From Mycobacterium mantenii (GTDB lineage: Bacteria; Actinomycetota; Actinomycetes; Mycobacteriales; Mycobacteriaceae), in NCBI RefSeq assembly GCF_010731775.1, contig NZ_AP022590.1, forward strand, positions 5,518,001 to 5,582,000: 64,000 nucleotides of DNA. Reading direction: 5' to 3'. The translations under genes and the position numbers were made by a program. This document shows positions 30,763-41,337 of this stretch, one piece after another. Each line of letters begins with the position of its first letter. Position 1 is the stretch's first letter. A model generated the notes under the pieces. That model was given only the letters and a program-made list of their open reading frames with translations, was not told the DNA's origin and did not search any database.

Positions 30763-32337
30763 CTAGCTCAGCGACGCCAGCACCGCCATCGCGGCGTTGT
30801 GCCCGCCGATACCCGACACCGCTCCGCCGCGGCGAGTTCCCGAGCCGCACAGCATGATTCGTTCGTGCGCGGTGGCCACTCCCCATTGTCGTGCCGGGGT
30901 GTCCAGCGGGTCATCGTCCTCGGCGAACGGCCAGGACAGGCCGCCGTGGAAAATGTTGCCGCCGCTCATGCCTAGGGTGCGCTCCAGATCCAGCGTGGTC
31001 GTCGTCTCGAGGCACGGCCGGCCCTGTGCGTCTTTCAGCAGTAAGTCTTGAATCGGTTCGGCCAGAACGGAATTGAGTGACGCCAGTACGTCGTCTGTCA
31101 GTTGTTTGCGCAGCGCGTCGGGATCGGCGCCGCCGAATAGCGAGTGCGGGGTGTGCAGGCCGAACACCGTCATCGTCTGGACGCCCGAGTCGCGCAGCTC
31201 GGCCGACAGGATGCTGGGGTCGGTCAGCGAGTGGCAATAGGCTTCGCACGGCAGCGGATTCGGCGGTTGACCGGCGACGGCCTGCGCATACGCCGCATCC
31301 AGTTGCGTCCAGGTCTCGTTGACGTGAAATGTTCCGCCGAATGCCTGCTCGGGTGTGACGCCATGGTCGAGTAGCCGGGGCAGCCGGCGCAGCACCATGT
31401 TCACCTTGACCTGCGCGCCGGCGGCCGCCGGCGCCGGTTGTTCGCCGAGCAGCCCGGCCAGCACCGTCGGTGTGACGCCGGCCAGGATGAATCGGGCCCG
31501 AACCAGATGTTCGTCCCCGCCGGCGCGGTAGCGCACTTCGCCGGTGGGATCGACGTAGTAAACGTCTGCGCCGGTGGTGATTTCGGCGCCACGACGGACG
31601 GCCGCCGCGGCCAGGGCCGCGGTCACTGCGCCCATCCCGCCGATCGGGACGTCCCAGTCGCCGCTGCCCCCGCCGAGCACGTGATACAGGAAGCAGACAT
31701 TCTGTGTCAGCGACGGATCATCGAGGCGGGCGAAGGTGCCGATGAGCGCGTCGGTCGCGATGACCCCGCGAACCACGTCGTTGCGCACCGCGTCGACGAT
31801 GGCATGTCCGATCGGCTCCTCGATCACCGCCTGCCACGCGGCCGCCGCGCGGCGATCGCCACCTTCGACCACGTGCCGGCGGGAGCCCTCGCGGGTGTGC
31901 AGGGGTTCGAGCAATGTCGGCCACAGTCGTTCGGTCACCAGCCGACAGCGTCGGTAGAAGTCGGCGAAACCGTGCGCATCCGCGGCGGCGCCGATGCCGG
32001 CAAAGGTGTCACCGGGCGACCCGATCAGCAGCCCGGCGCGGCCGCCGGTCGCGGGGTCGGGCGTGTACGACGAATACGGCCGCCGGGCCAACCGCACCGC
32101 GGCGACCAGGTCGGCGACGATGCGCGGAGGCAGCAGGCTGACCAGATAGGAGTAGCGCGACACGCGAACGCCGACACCGTCGAAGGCTTGCGCCGAGACG
32201 GCGGCGCCGCCGACGTGCCCCAGCCGTTCCAACAGGCGCACCCGGAGACCCGCGCCGGCCAGGTAGGCGGCCGCGACGAGACCGTTGTGGCCGCCCCCGA
32301 TAACTAAAGCGTCGACTTCGGTCGCGTGGTCGCTCAG
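30763..32337 (-). CDS. FAD-dependent oxidoreductase (phytoene desaturase-like), Rv0897c homologue; probable CTG start
   Basis: A 524-residue flavoprotein of the phytoene dehydrogenase/amine oxidase group. The N-terminal dinucleotide motif VIGGGHNGLVAAAYLAGAG lies upstream of the first GTG (32241), so the gene must start earlier. The only plausible in-frame start is CTG at 32337 (M-S-D-H-A-T-E-V-D), overlapping the DUF2630 TGA in a CTGA arrangement; I recall the M. tuberculosis orthologue as starting VSDHATE. The C-terminal GSGTRRGGAVSGIGGHNAA is the second FAD motif. Substrate unknown. Confidence 0.82.
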   Translation of the reverse strand: MSDHATEVDALVIGGGHNGLVAAAYLAGAGLRVRLLERLGHVGGAAVSAQAFDGVGVRVSRYSYLVSLLPPRIVADLVAAVRLARRPYSSYTPDPATGGRAGLLIGSPGDTFAGIGAAADAHGFADFYRRCRLVTERLWPTLLEPLHTREGSRRHVVEGGDRRAAAAWQAVIEEPIGHAIVDAVRNDVVRGVIATDALIGTFARLDDPSLTQNVCFLYHVLGGGSGDWDVPIGGMGAVTAALAAAAVRRGAEITTGADVYYVDPTGEVRYRAGGDEHLVRARFILAGVTPTVLAGLLGEQPAPAAAGAQVKVNMVLRRLPRLLDHGVTPEQAFGGTFHVNETWTQLDAAYAQAVAGQPPNPLPCEAYCHSLTDPSILSAELRDSGVQTMTVFGLHTPHSLFGGADPDALRKQLTDDVLASLNSVLAEPIQDLLLKDAQGRPCLETTTTLDLERTLGMSGGNIFHGGLSWPFAEDDDPLDTPARQWGVATAHERIMLCGSGTRRGGAVSGIGGHNAAMAVLASLS

Positions 32338-32597
32338 CTGAGGTAACCCTCGACCTCGTCGGGCGGACGCACCTCCGCCTCTCTTGGGTCACCGCCGGTC
32401 TCGCGCAATGCCCGGCGCTGCCGCAGCAGGTCCCAGCACTGGTCGAGTTCGACCTCCACCCGCCGCAGGCGGTCGTGTTCTTCCGTCGTGTCGATGTCCC
32501 CGCGCTGCAGCCGGGCCCGCAGCTCTTTCTCCTGGGCCACCAGGTCGCGGATCACTGCCAGGGTTTCGTTGTCCGTGGGTTTACTGCCGTTGGCCAT
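32334..32597 (-). CDS. DUF2630 protein, Rv0898c homologue
   Basis: An 87-residue, highly charged helical protein (LVAQEKELRARLQRGDIDTT), probably a coiled coil, with the ATG at 32597 giving the length of Rv0898c. Its stop overlaps the start of the downstream oxidoreductase, implying coupling. It diverges from arfA. Function unknown. Confidence 0.85.
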   Translation of the reverse strand: MANGSKPTDNETLAVIRDLVAQEKELRARLQRGDIDTTEEHDRLRRVEVELDQCWDLLRQRRALRETGGDPREAEVRPPDEVEGYLS

Positions 32598-32686
32598 CGC
32601 TCCAGTGTGCCCCGGCCAGGGAGGGGGTGAATCGGTAGGCTGCATATCGCCTGGCAAGCGGGCGGGCGACGTGAGGGAGGGCCATC

Positions 32687-33595
32687 GTGAGCGTCAAACG
32701 GCCCGGCCTGCCGTGGCTGATCGCCCTGGCGGTCATCCCACTCCTGATAGCCGTGATCGGCTACGGGCTGTCGGCACGATCTCAGTCCGCCCGGGTGTCG
32801 TCGGCGCCCTCGACCAGCGCTGGTGTGCCGAAGTTTTCGTTGGCGGCGTTCTCCATGGCCCGCACCGGCAACAGCGTCACCGTGACGGGAGAATTCCCCG
32901 ATGACTCCGCCAAAGCGGCACTGCTGAAGGTGCTCGGCGCCGCACTGGGTCCCGGCGTCAACGTCGTCGACCAGATCCGCATCAATCCCGCCGTCGATGC
33001 GCTCGACTTCGCCAAGGCCAAGCCCGTTTTCACCGACAGCGCGTCGATCGCCGATTTCACCCTCACGGTCGGCAAAGACACCATCACATTGGCGGGAACC
33101 GCGGCCTCGCCCGACCAAACGAACACCATCGACGCCGATGCCAAACGCATCTGGTCCAACCTGAATGTCGTTGACAATCTTGTCGTTAACGCACCGGCAC
33201 CGGCACCGGCCGCGCCGCCCACTGCCGCGGCGTCGTGCACCAACCTGCAATCGGCGATCAACACCCTGACCGACGGAACACTCACCTTCGAATCGAACGT
33301 CGACAGTCTGACCGCGTCCGACGAGCAGGTGCTGACCCGGGTCGCCGACAAACTCAAGGCGTGCCCGAACGCGCATGCGGCCATCAACGGCTACGCCGAC
33401 AACATCGGCAATGCGAGCCTGAACGTCCCGTTGAGCGAAGAGCGCGCCCAAACCGTCGCGGCGTTTCTGCAAGCCCATGGCGTGCCCGCCGACCGGTTGA
33501 CCACCGCGGGTTTCGGCTCGGCCAACCCGGTCGCCCCCAACGGCACGGACGACGGTCGCGCCCAGAATCGCCGGGTCGAAATCGTGGTCGGCTGA
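32687..33595 (+). CDS. arfA: Outer-membrane-associated protein ArfA (OmpATb)
   Basis: A 302-residue protein linked in M. tuberculosis to growth at acid pH through ammonia release. It has one N-terminal membrane helix (about 10-28), a central BON-type domain (about 70-185), an Ala/Pro linker, and a C-terminal OmpA peptidoglycan-binding domain with INGYADNIGN and NRRVEIVV. The GTG start follows GAGGGCC. First gene of the arfABC operon. Orthologue of Rv0899. Confidence 0.95.
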   Translation: MSVKRPGLPWLIALAVIPLLIAVIGYGLSARSQSARVSSAPSTSAGVPKFSLAAFSMARTGNSVTVTGEFPDDSAKAALLKVLGAALGPGVNVVDQIRINPAVDALDFAKAKPVFTDSASIADFTLTVGKDTITLAGTAASPDQTNTIDADAKRIWSNLNVVDNLVVNAPAPAPAAPPTAAASCTNLQSAINTLTDGTLTFESNVDSLTASDEQVLTRVADKLKACPNAHAAINGYADNIGNASLNVPLSEERAQTVAAFLQAHGVPADRLTTAGFGSANPVAPNGTDDGRAQNRRVEIVVG

Positions 33596-33607
33596 GGAGC
33601 ATTCGGC

Positions 33608-33721
33608 ATGGACTTCGTCATCGAATGGTTGTGGTACCTGCTGGCTTTCCTGGCGGGCTCGGCCGTCGCCTGGGTCATCGCCACACTGCGCAACCGCTTC
33701 AGGAAAGGTGCGGGCCGATGA
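33608..33721 (+). CDS. arfB: Small membrane protein ArfB
   Basis: A 37-residue protein beginning MDFVIEWLWYLLAFLAGS: one hydrophobic helix with a basic C-terminus (LRNRFRKGAGR). It starts 12 bases after arfA and overlaps arfC by four bases (ATGA), as in the ammonia-related arf operon of M. tuberculosis, where ArfB is a small membrane protein. It is shorter than Rv0900, but its place and hydrophobic profile make it secure. Confidence 0.85.
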   Translation: MDFVIEWLWYLLAFLAGSAVAWVIATLRNRFRKGAGR

Positions 33722-34173
33722 GCCACCTGCACTGGTGGCTTGTCGGCGTGTCCTTCGGGCTGGGGCTGGTGTTGACGCTCGCGCTGAAGTCCGTCAAAAG
33801 CCAAGCGCCGGTGACGAAGTCATCGGATCCCGTCACCACCGAGATCCCGGTCACTGAGGAGCGCACCACGAAGATCCCGGCCACCGAACGGCGCACCACG
33901 GAAATCCCGATCGCCAAAGATCCACGAACCGGCAAGATTCCGGCGCCGCCGCGTGCGCCATACGGTCCGGGCTCCGCCGACGCCGGCCCCGACGGCGGGG
34001 GGCCGACGGGATACTTGGTCAAAGCCCGCCTGGACCGCAAGCTGTACCTCACGCCCGACGATCCGACCTACGACTCGACCACCGCCCAGGTCTGGTTCAC
34101 CGACGAGAAGTCCGCCGAGCAGGCCGGTTTCACACCGTGGCGGGACAGCGCGCACAATCGCCGGCGGCGCTAG
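33718..34173 (+). CDS. arfC: Membrane protein ArfC
   Basis: A 151-residue protein with one N-terminal membrane segment (about 5-23). A Thr/Glu/Ile/Pro repeat follows, with units TTEIPVTEER, TTKIPATERR and TTEIPIAKDP (about residues 40-70). A conserved C-terminal domain begins GYLVKARLDRKLY and ends in a basic tail. Its TAG overlaps the prrB stop in CTAG. Third arf gene, orthologue of Rv0901c-region ArfC; the repeat block is variable sequence. Confidence 0.85.
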   Translation: MSHLHWWLVGVSFGLGLVLTLALKSVKSQAPVTKSSDPVTTEIPVTEERTTKIPATERRTTEIPIAKDPRTGKIPAPPRAPYGPGSADAGPDGGGPTGYLVKARLDRKLYLTPDDPTYDSTTAQVWFTDEKSAEQAGFTPWRDSAHNRRRR

Positions 34174-35507
34174 CTGGGGGCCGGAAGTCGCAGCACCAGC
34201 CGCGCGCCACCCAGTGGGCTGTTCTCCAGCATGGCGGTCCCGCCGTGTAGCTGGGCCTGTTGTGCCACCAGCGCCAACCCCAGCCCCGACCCGGAATGGG
34301 AGGCTGTCGATCCGCGGGAAAACCGATTGAACACGATTCGGCGCTCATCCTCGGGCACGCCGCTGCCGTTGTCGTCGATGGTGATCTCGACGCCGGCGCG
34401 CGAGCTGACCGCCGACAGCTGGACCTGGGTGGCGCCGCCGTGCTTGACGGCGTTGGCGATCGCGTTGTCGACGGTGAGGCGCAACCCGGCCGGCATCCCG
34501 ACGATGATGCAGGTGGGTGACGGCACCAGCGAAACGTCGAGCCCGGGATAGATCCGGATGGCGTCGTGGGCGGCGCGGTCCAGCAGCTCGGTGATGTCGA
34601 CGGGCACATGGTCGTCGGCCGTCGATAGTTCGCCCTGGGCCAACCGTTCGAGCGCGGTCAACGTCGCCTCGATCCGCGACTGGGTGCGGATGACGTCGCC
34701 CAGCACCTCTTTGCGTTGGTCGTCGGGCATGTCCAGGGTGGACAGCACTTCGAGGTTGGTGCGCATCGCGGTCAGGGGAGTGCGCAGTTCGTGCGAGGAC
34801 ACCGCGGCGAAGTCGCGGGCCGACGCGAGCGCGTCCTTAGTCCGGTCCTGTTCGGTCCAGATGCGCTGCAGCATGCCCCGCATGGCTTCGGCGATCTCGA
34901 CGGCCTCGCTGGCGCCGCGCACCGCCACCTGCGGCCGCTCGTCGGCGTCGATCGAGCGCGCTTGCTGGGCCAGACGTTTGAACGGTCGCACCGCGAAAGC
35001 CGCCAGGAGCCAGGCGAATACCGCCGCCGCACCGATCGAGAGCGCGCAAATCAGGATCACCCGGCGATGCAGGTTGTTGGTCTGGGCGATCGTGTCGTCG
35101 TAGGTCGCGCCCACCGCCACCGTCGCCGGCTGCGGGGTGCCGACCTCCAGGGTTCGCACTCGGTAGCGCACCCCGTTGATGTAGGTGTCGGCGTAGCCCA
35201 CATCCAGCGGCGGCAACGTGACGTCCGAGTTGGACTTGACCTGGCCGTCGCGGCGAATCGTGATGACGGTGTCCTGATCGTTCGGGGTCCGGGGGATGCC
35301 GTCGAGTCCACGTGGCAGGAAGGGGATGGCGAAACCCGCCGCCTCGTCCAGGCGGCGATCCAGGCGTTCCTTCCAGGCGCTGGTGATGCCGAACCACACG
35401 ACGGCCCCCGCGATGACCACCACGATCGCGGTGCCGATGGCCGTCGCGACCGCGACCCGGGCCCGTAGCGACGGCGTACGGGTCAGGATCCGGGACAAGA
35501 ACTTCAT
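34170..35507 (-). CDS. prrB: Sensor histidine kinase PrrB
   Basis: A 445-residue two-component sensor. Two membrane helices (about 15-40 and 145-170) flank an extracytoplasmic sensor; then come a HAMP domain, the phospho-acceptor helix SSHELRTPLTAMRTNLEV, and ATPase motifs N box (DNAIANAVKHGG), DDNGSGVPE and GSGLGLALV. The ATG at 35507 gives the M. tuberculosis length minus one residue. It lies 14 bases downstream of prrA. Essential in M. tuberculosis. Confidence 0.96.
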   Translation of the reverse strand: MKFLSRILTRTPSLRARVAVATAIGTAIVVVIAGAVVWFGITSAWKERLDRRLDEAAGFAIPFLPRGLDGIPRTPNDQDTVITIRRDGQVKSNSDVTLPPLDVGYADTYINGVRYRVRTLEVGTPQPATVAVGATYDDTIAQTNNLHRRVILICALSIGAAAVFAWLLAAFAVRPFKRLAQQARSIDADERPQVAVRGASEAVEIAEAMRGMLQRIWTEQDRTKDALASARDFAAVSSHELRTPLTAMRTNLEVLSTLDMPDDQRKEVLGDVIRTQSRIEATLTALERLAQGELSTADDHVPVDITELLDRAAHDAIRIYPGLDVSLVPSPTCIIVGMPAGLRLTVDNAIANAVKHGGATQVQLSAVSSRAGVEITIDDNGSGVPEDERRIVFNRFSRGSTASHSGSGLGLALVAQQAQLHGGTAMLENSPLGGARLVLRLPAPS

Positions 35508-35521
35508 GGCCTTCGATGCGG

Positions 35522-36232
35522 TTACTGCATGCGCAGTACGAATCCCACGCCGCGGACGGTGTGCAGCAGCCGGGGGCCCCCGTTGGCCTCCAGCTTGCGG
35601 CGCAGATATCCGATGAACACGTCGACGACGTTGGTGTCGGCGGCGAAGTCGTAACCCCACACCAGCTCGAGCAGCTGCGCGCGCGACAACACCGCGGTCT
35701 TGTGTTCGGCCAGCACCGCCAGCAGGTCGAATTCCCGCTTGGTCAGGTCGACGTCGACGCCGTTGACCCGGGCGCGCCGGCCCGGAATGTCGACTTCCAG
35801 CGGACCGACGGTGATGGTTTCTGAGGAGGACGTGGCGGTGGCGCCGCGACGGCGCAGCAGCGCTTTGACCCGCGCGACCAGTTCGGCCAGCACGAAGGGT
35901 TTGACCAGGTAGTCGTCGGCCCCCGCCTCGAGGCCCGCCACCCGATCGTCGACCGAGCTGCGGGCGGACAGCACGCAGACCGGGACGTCGTTGTCCATGG
36001 CGCGCAGCGCCGTGACGACGCTGACGCCGTCCAGCACCGGCATGTTGATGTCGAGGACGATCGCGTCCGGGCGCGTCTCGGTGGCGCTGCGCAGCGCCTC
36101 GGCGCCGTCGACAGCGGTCGACACCTCGAATCCGGACAGCCGCAGACCGCGTTCGAGCGATGCGAGCACATCTGAATCGTCGTCGACGACCAACACCCGC
36201 GGTGAGCCAGCTCCTATGTCCATGCCGCCCAT
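35522..36232 (-). CDS. prrA: Response regulator PrrA
   Basis: A 236-residue OmpR/PhoB-type regulator: receiver domain with acidic pocket VVDDDSD, phospho-acceptor in [11 protein letters not shown] and Lys in YLVKPF, then a winged-helix DNA-binding domain ([20 protein letters not shown]). Nearly identical to M. tuberculosis PrrA. The start M-G-G-M-D-I-G is used by analogy; an internal ATG at 36223 is the alternative. Its partner is PrrB. Confidence 0.96.
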   Translation of the reverse strand: MGGMDIGAGSPRVLVVDDDSDVLASLERGLRLSGFEVSTAVDGAEALRSATETRPDAIVLDINMPVLDGVSVVTALRAMDNDVPVCVLSARSSVDDRVAGLEAGADDYLVKPFVLAELVARVKALLRRRGATATSSSETITVGPLEVDIPGRRARVNGVDVDLTKREFDLLAVLAEHKTAVLSRAQLLELVWGYDFAADTNVVDVFIGYLRRKLEANGGPRLLHTVRGVGFVLRMQ

Positions 36233-36348
36233 TTTGCCTGATTGTCGACTATGGCTGTGGGAGGCTGCACCGCTGTCTCGCCCGGGGGCGTCGTACCGGC
36301 GCGAGACGCCAACCACACACACCTGCGTCGGCGTGTCTGGTGCGTGGT

Positions 36349-37839
36349 TTACGTGTCGAGACCCACCCGGGGCAAACCGATGTTGCGGTAGCGCCGCATC
36401 CGGGCGGTCAGCCGCTCGGCGGCGGGGAGCTCGCGCAACGCCTGCACCTCGGCGGCGCTGGCACGCGACAATCGCTGCGCGAACTCGACCGGTTCGTCGG
36501 CGGCATCGGGATGCTCCGGCACGATCGCGTCGACGATTCCGGACTCCAGTAAGTCAACCGATCGGATGCCTTGTGCTGCAGCGAGTTCGGGGGCGTGATC
36601 GGTGTCGCGGAAGACGATCGCGCTGGCGCCTTCCGGCGGCAGCGGCGCCAGCCAGCCGTGCAGCGCCGCCAGCACCCGATCGGCGGGCACCATCGCCAGC
36701 GCCGGCCCGCCGCTGCCCTGGCCCAGCAGCACCGACACCGTCGGGGTATCCAGCGTCACCAGCTCGGCCAGGCATTGGGCGATCTGGCCGGCCAGCCCAC
36801 CCTGTTCGGCCTCGGCCGACAGCGCCGGCCCCGCCGTGTCGATCAGCAGTACCAGCGGCAGGCGCAGCTCGGCGGCCAGCACCATACCGCGCCGCGCCTC
36901 GCGCAGCGAGGCGGGCCCCACCAAGCCACCGGTCAGTCGCTGCTGGCCCAGCACCACCGCCGGCTGGCCGGCGAATCGGGCCAGCGCCAACAGCGTGGTC
37001 GCCGCCTCGCCCTGGCCTGTCCCCGATAGCAGCACCCGATCGGTGGTGCCGTGCCGCAGCAACAGCCCCACCCCGGGCCGGTCCGGCCGTCGCGACGCCA
37101 CCACCGAGTCCCACGCCGCGACATCGGGCGTCGGTTCGGGGGGCGCCGGGGCGGGCAGTGGCGCGGGAGCATCGGCGATAACCGTCAGGGCGCGATCCAG
37201 CATGGGGCGCAATTCGTCCAGCGCGACGACGCCGTCGATCACGCCGTGCCGCTGCAGATTCTCCGCAGTCTGCACGCCCTCGGGGAACGGCTCGCCATAG
37301 AGGAGCTGGTACACGCGCGGGCCCAGGAAGCCGATCAAAGCGCGCGGCTCGGCGACCGTGACATGGCCCAGCGAGCCCCAGGACGCAAAAACCCCGCCGG
37401 TGGTCGGATTGCGCAGATAGACCAGGTAGGGAAGGTGCGCCTGTTTGTGCAGCTGCACGGCCGCGGCGATCTTCACCATCTGCAGAAACGCGACCGTGCC
37501 CTCCTGCATGCGGGTGCCGCCGGAGCTCGGCGAGGCCAGCAGCGGCAACTCCTCGGCCGTCGCGCGCTGCACCGCGGCGGTGATCCGCTCGGCCGCGGCC
37601 ACCCCGATCGAGCCGCCCAGGAAGCCGAACTCGCAGACCACCACCGCGACCCGGCGCCCGAAGATGCGTCCCTCGCCGGTCAGCACCGCCTCGTCCAACC
37701 CCGTCACCGCCCGGGCGTCGGCCAGCTCGTGGGCGTAGGACGCGCTGACCGGCACGGCGAGCGGCTCTCTGTCCCAGCGGAGGAAGGAATCTCGATCCAG
37801 CACCGCATCGCGTAGTTGACCGGCCGTAGTACGACTCAC
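36349..37839 (-). CDS. accD3: Acetyl-CoA carboxylase carboxyltransferase AccD3
   Basis: A 496-residue carboxyltransferase with fused beta and alpha crotonase-like halves. Beta-half features include [13 protein letters not shown] and [12 protein letters not shown]; alpha-half features include [17 protein letters not shown] and [14 protein letters not shown]. It transfers CO2 to acetyl-CoA, giving malonyl-CoA for fatty acid synthesis. The GTG start is adjacent to echA6, which diverges with only 27 bases between. Orthologue of Rv0904c. Confidence 0.94.
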   Translation of the reverse strand: MSRTTAGQLRDAVLDRDSFLRWDREPLAVPVSASYAHELADARAVTGLDEAVLTGEGRIFGRRVAVVVCEFGFLGGSIGVAAAERITAAVQRATAEELPLLASPSSGGTRMQEGTVAFLQMVKIAAAVQLHKQAHLPYLVYLRNPTTGGVFASWGSLGHVTVAEPRALIGFLGPRVYQLLYGEPFPEGVQTAENLQRHGVIDGVVALDELRPMLDRALTVIADAPAPLPAPAPPEPTPDVAAWDSVVASRRPDRPGVGLLLRHGTTDRVLLSGTGQGEAATTLLALARFAGQPAVVLGQQRLTGGLVGPASLREARRGMVLAAELRLPLVLLIDTAGPALSAEAEQGGLAGQIAQCLAELVTLDTPTVSVLLGQGSGGPALAMVPADRVLAALHGWLAPLPPEGASAIVFRDTDHAPELAAAQGIRSVDLLESGIVDAIVPEHPDAADEPVEFAQRLSRASAAEVQALRELPAAERLTARMRRYRNIGLPRVGLDT

Positions 37840-37866
37840 GGGACGAGGCTATATAGGGTGGCTGCC

Positions 37867-38598
37867 ATGATCGGTGTTACCCAGGCCGAAGCCGTGATGA
37901 CCATCGAACTGCAGCGTCCCGAGCGCCGCAACGCCCTGAACTCGCAGCTGGTCGAGGAGCTGCGTGAGGCCGTACTGAAGGCGGGTGACGGCGCGACCCG
38001 CGCGATCGTGCTGACGGGTCAGGGAACGGTGTTCTGCGCCGGCGCGGACCTCAGCGGTGACGCCTTCGCGGCCGACTACCCCGACCGGCTCATCGAGCTG
38101 CACAGGGTGCTCGACGCCACGCTGATTCCGGTGATCGGGGCCATCAATGGTCCGGCCATCGGCGCCGGCCTGCAGCTGGCCATGCAGTGCGACCTGCGTG
38201 TCGTCGCACCAGACGCATTCTTTCAGTTCCCAACCTCGAAATATGGCCTGGCCCTGGACAACTGGAGTATCCGGCGACTGTCCTCGCTCGTCGGTCACGG
38301 CCGGGCCCGGGCGATGCTGCTCACGGCGGAGAAGCTGACCGCCGACGTGGCGCTGCAAACCGGGATGGCCAACCGCATCGGGACACTCGCCGACGCGCAG
38401 GCCTGGGCCGCCGAGATCGCCGGCCTGGCCCCGCTGGCGATTCAGCACGCCAAGCGCGTGCTCAACGACGACGGCGCCATCGAAGAGGCCGGTCCGGTGC
38501 ACAAGGAACTCTTCGACAAGGCCTGGAGCAGCCAAGACGTCGTTGAAGCCCAGGTCGCCCGGATCGAGAAGCGGCCGCCGAAGTTTCAGGGGGCCTGA
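37867..38598 (+). CDS. echA6: Enoyl-CoA hydratase-fold protein EchA6
   Basis: A 243-residue crotonase-fold protein. The oxyanion-hole segments [12 protein letters not shown] and [16 protein letters not shown] are present, but the crotonase catalytic Glu pair is not obvious. In M. tuberculosis EchA6 binds long-chain acyl-CoA and shuttles it to FAS-II instead of hydrating enoyl-CoA; that role is transferred by near identity. The start is nearly leaderless-short, close to accD3. The next gene follows five bases later. Confidence 0.95.
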   Translation: MIGVTQAEAVMTIELQRPERRNALNSQLVEELREAVLKAGDGATRAIVLTGQGTVFCAGADLSGDAFAADYPDRLIELHRVLDATLIPVIGAINGPAIGAGLQLAMQCDLRVVAPDAFFQFPTSKYGLALDNWSIRRLSSLVGHGRARAMLLTAEKLTADVALQTGMANRIGTLADAQAWAAEIAGLAPLAIQHAKRVLNDDGAIEEAGPVHKELFDKAWSSQDVVEAQVARIEKRPPKFQGA

Positions 38599-38603
38599 CG
38601 ATC

Positions 38604-39713
38604 ATGCGGGGGGCGGTGCGGCTGGTCGCCGGTACGGCGTCGCTGGCGGCCGGTGGCTGGCTGGTGCGGGCGCTGCACGGCGCGCCGGACGCCCTCGGCG
38701 CCCACCCCGCCTCGATCGCGGCGGTGACGGCCGCGTCGCCGCACTACCGCGACGGGGTCTTCGTCAACGTAGAGCCCGCCTCGGACGCCAAGATGGACCG
38801 CGAGCAACTGCGGCTCATCGCGTGGGAGCTGATCGGGAACCGGGGCGGCAGCCGGCCGAAGGGACCGATCCCGCTGGCGTCGCCGGGGATCGTCGACGCC
38901 GATCCGAGCCGGCTGGCCGTCAGCTGGTTCGGCCATTCCACGGCGCTGCTGGAGATCGACGGTTACCGGGTGCTCACCGACCCGGTGTGGAGCGACCGGT
39001 GCTCGCCGTCGGACGTCGTCGGCCCGCAGCGGCTGCACCCGCCGCCGATCCAACTCGAGGCGCTGCCGGCCGTCGACGCGGTGGTGATCAGCCACGACCA
39101 TTACGACCACCTCGACATGAACACCGTCCTGGCGCTGGCCCGCACCCAGCGGGCGCCGTTCGTGGTGCCGCTCGGCATCGGGTCCCACCTGCGCCGGTGG
39201 GGGATACTCGAGCACCGCATCATCGAGCTCGACTGGCATGAAAGCGCCAAGGTCGCTGAGCTCACGGTGGTCTGCGTGCCGGCGCGGCATTTCTCGGGAC
39301 GCTTTCTGGACCGCAATACGACGCTGTGGGCATCGTGGGCCTTCGTCGGGCCCACGCATCGCGCGTACTTCGGCGGCGACACCGGCTACACCAAGAGCTT
39401 CGCGCAGATCGGTGCCGATCACGGGCCGTTCGACCTGACCCTGCTGCCCATCGGGGCTTACAACACGGCGTGGCCGGACGTCCACATGAACCCCGAGGAG
39501 GCGGTGCGGGCGCACCTGGACGTCACCGACGGCGGACTGCTGGTGCCGATCCATTGGGGCACTTTCCGGTTGGCCCCGCACCCGTGGGCGGAACCGGTTG
39601 AGCGCCTGCTGGCCGCCGCCGCGCCCGAGCAGGTGAACGTGGCGGTGCCGTTGCCCGGTCAGCGCCTCGACCCTGCGGCATTGGAGAAATCCGGCCCCTG
39701 GTGGCGGCTGTAG
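38604..39713 (+). CDS. Metallo-beta-lactamase-fold hydrolase, Rv0906 homologue
   Basis: A 369-residue UlaG/NAPE-PLD-like metallohydrolase. An N-terminal hydrophobic segment (about 5-22) may be a signal or anchor. The metal site is visible: FGHSTALLEIDG, HDHYDHLD and later His and Asp residues (ARHFSGR, GGDTGY, PIHWGTF). It probably hydrolyses a phospholipid-like or phosphate ester; the substrate is unknown. It follows echA6 after five bases. Confidence 0.9.
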   Translation: MRGAVRLVAGTASLAAGGWLVRALHGAPDALGAHPASIAAVTAASPHYRDGVFVNVEPASDAKMDREQLRLIAWELIGNRGGSRPKGPIPLASPGIVDADPSRLAVSWFGHSTALLEIDGYRVLTDPVWSDRCSPSDVVGPQRLHPPPIQLEALPAVDAVVISHDHYDHLDMNTVLALARTQRAPFVVPLGIGSHLRRWGILEHRIIELDWHESAKVAELTVVCVPARHFSGRFLDRNTTLWASWAFVGPTHRAYFGGDTGYTKSFAQIGADHGPFDLTLLPIGAYNTAWPDVHMNPEEAVRAHLDVTDGGLLVPIHWGTFRLAPHPWAEPVERLLAAAAPEQVNVAVPLPGQRLDPAALEKSGPWWRL

Positions 39714-39753
39714 CTTCACGCGGCGCGCATCGTCACCGCGCTAGGGTTCGCGC

Positions 39754-41337
39754 ATGACCAAACGTGCGGTCGCGGCCGCCGTCACCGCGGCCCTGCTCGG
39801 GTTGACGGGATGCGGCTCAACCCAGCCGACCGCCGGCCCGCCGTCCGCGCCTTCCGACGCGCCGCCCAATGAGGTCTCCGCCGTGGCGATCCCCGCCGGC
39901 CGCATCGACGAAGCCGTCGCCAAGGTGGACGGGCTGGTGAGCGACCTGATGAAAAGCACCGGCATCCCGGGGATGGCCGTAGCCGTGGTCCACGGCGGAA
40001 AAGTGTTGTACGCCAAAGGCTTCGGCGTCAAGGATGTGAGCAAGGGTCATGGCCAGGACAACAGGGTGGACGCCGACACCGTCTTCCAGCTGGCGTCGGT
40101 GTCCAAATCGGTTGGCGCCACGGTGATCGCGCACGAAGTGGGCGACAACGTCGTCGCCTGGGACACGCCCGTCGCATCCAAGCTGCCGTGGTTCACGCTG
40201 AGCGATCCCTACGCCACCGGCCATGTGACCGTCGGCGATCTGTATTCGCACCGCTCCGGGCTGCCCGACCACGCCGGTGACAAACTCGAAGACCTGGGCT
40301 ATGACCGTCGACAGACGCTGGAGCGGCTCAAGTACCTGCCGCTGGATCCCTTCCGAATCAGCTACGCCTACACCAACTATGGGATCACCGCCGGTGCGGA
40401 GGCGGTGGCGGCCGCGGCGGGCAGACCATGGGAAGACCTGTCCGATGAGGTGCTCTATCGCCCGCTGGGAATGACGTCGACCAGTTCGCGGTTCGCCGAC
40501 TTCATCGCCAGGCCCAATCACGCGGTCAACCACATCAAGATCGACGACAAGTGGCAGGCCCGTTTCCAGCGGAACCCGGATCCCCAGTCGCCCGCGGGCG
40601 GCGTGAGCTCGTCGGTGAACGACATGGCTCGCTGGTTGTTGATGTTGCTGGGCAACGGAACTTACAACGGCCGGCGGATCACGTCGCCGGAAGCCCTGCT
40701 GCCTGCCACCAGCCCGCAGGTGGTGTCGGCGCCGGCGAAAACACCGCAGGCGCGCACCGGGTTTTACGGATACGGCTTCAACTCCTCGGTCGATTCGTCG
40801 GGACGCACCGAGTACAGCCATTCGGGCGCTTTCGATTTGGGTGCTGCGACCAATTTCGTGGTATTGCCCTCCGAGGATTTGGGCATCATCGCGCTGACCA
40901 ACGCCGCGCCCTACGGCATCCCGGAGACGCTGACCGCCGAGTTCATGGATCTCGTTCAGTACGGTCAGATCCGCGAGGATTGGGGGCCCTTGTACAAGAA
41001 GGCGATCGGCTGGCTGAACAACCCGGTGGGCTCGCTGGTCGGCAAGCGGCCGCCGGCCAACCCCGCCCCGGCCAGACCGCTCAGCGACTACGTCGGCAGC
41101 TACGCCAGCGACTACTGGGGTCCGGCCGTCATGACCGACCACGACGGCGCGCTGCAGCTGGCGATGGGTCCGAAGAACCGGACGGTCACCCTCACCCACT
41201 GGGACGGCGACACCTTCACCTTCTCGCTGACCGACGAAAACGCGCCTCCCGGAACGGTTTCCAAAGCTGTTTTCGCGGGCAACACGTTGAACCTGGAGTA
41301 CTACGACTCGAACAAGCTGGAAACCTTCATCCGATGA
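39754..41337 (+). CDS. Serine hydrolase (beta-lactamase/class C PBP family) lipoprotein, Rv0907 homologue
   Basis: A 527-residue secreted serine hydrolase. The signal peptide ends in a lipobox, LTGC, with Cys20 as the lipid-bearing residue. The catalytic S-x-x-K is Ser115-V-S-Lys118, and the Y-x-N motif is Tyr206-T-Asn208. It resembles penicillin-binding-protein-like esterases; a peptidase or esterase role is unproven. Its stop overlaps the ctpE ATG, so the two genes are coupled. Confidence 0.92.
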   Translation: MTKRAVAAAVTAALLGLTGCGSTQPTAGPPSAPSDAPPNEVSAVAIPAGRIDEAVAKVDGLVSDLMKSTGIPGMAVAVVHGGKVLYAKGFGVKDVSKGHGQDNRVDADTVFQLASVSKSVGATVIAHEVGDNVVAWDTPVASKLPWFTLSDPYATGHVTVGDLYSHRSGLPDHAGDKLEDLGYDRRQTLERLKYLPLDPFRISYAYTNYGITAGAEAVAAAAGRPWEDLSDEVLYRPLGMTSTSSRFADFIARPNHAVNHIKIDDKWQARFQRNPDPQSPAGGVSSSVNDMARWLLMLLGNGTYNGRRITSPEALLPATSPQVVSAPAKTPQARTGFYGYGFNSSVDSSGRTEYSHSGAFDLGAATNFVVLPSEDLGIIALTNAAPYGIPETLTAEFMDLVQYGQIREDWGPLYKKAIGWLNNPVGSLVGKRPPANPAPARPLSDYVGSYASDYWGPAVMTDHDGALQLAMGPKNRTVTLTHWDGDTFTFSLTDENAPPGTVSKAVFAGNTLNLEYYDSNKLETFIR

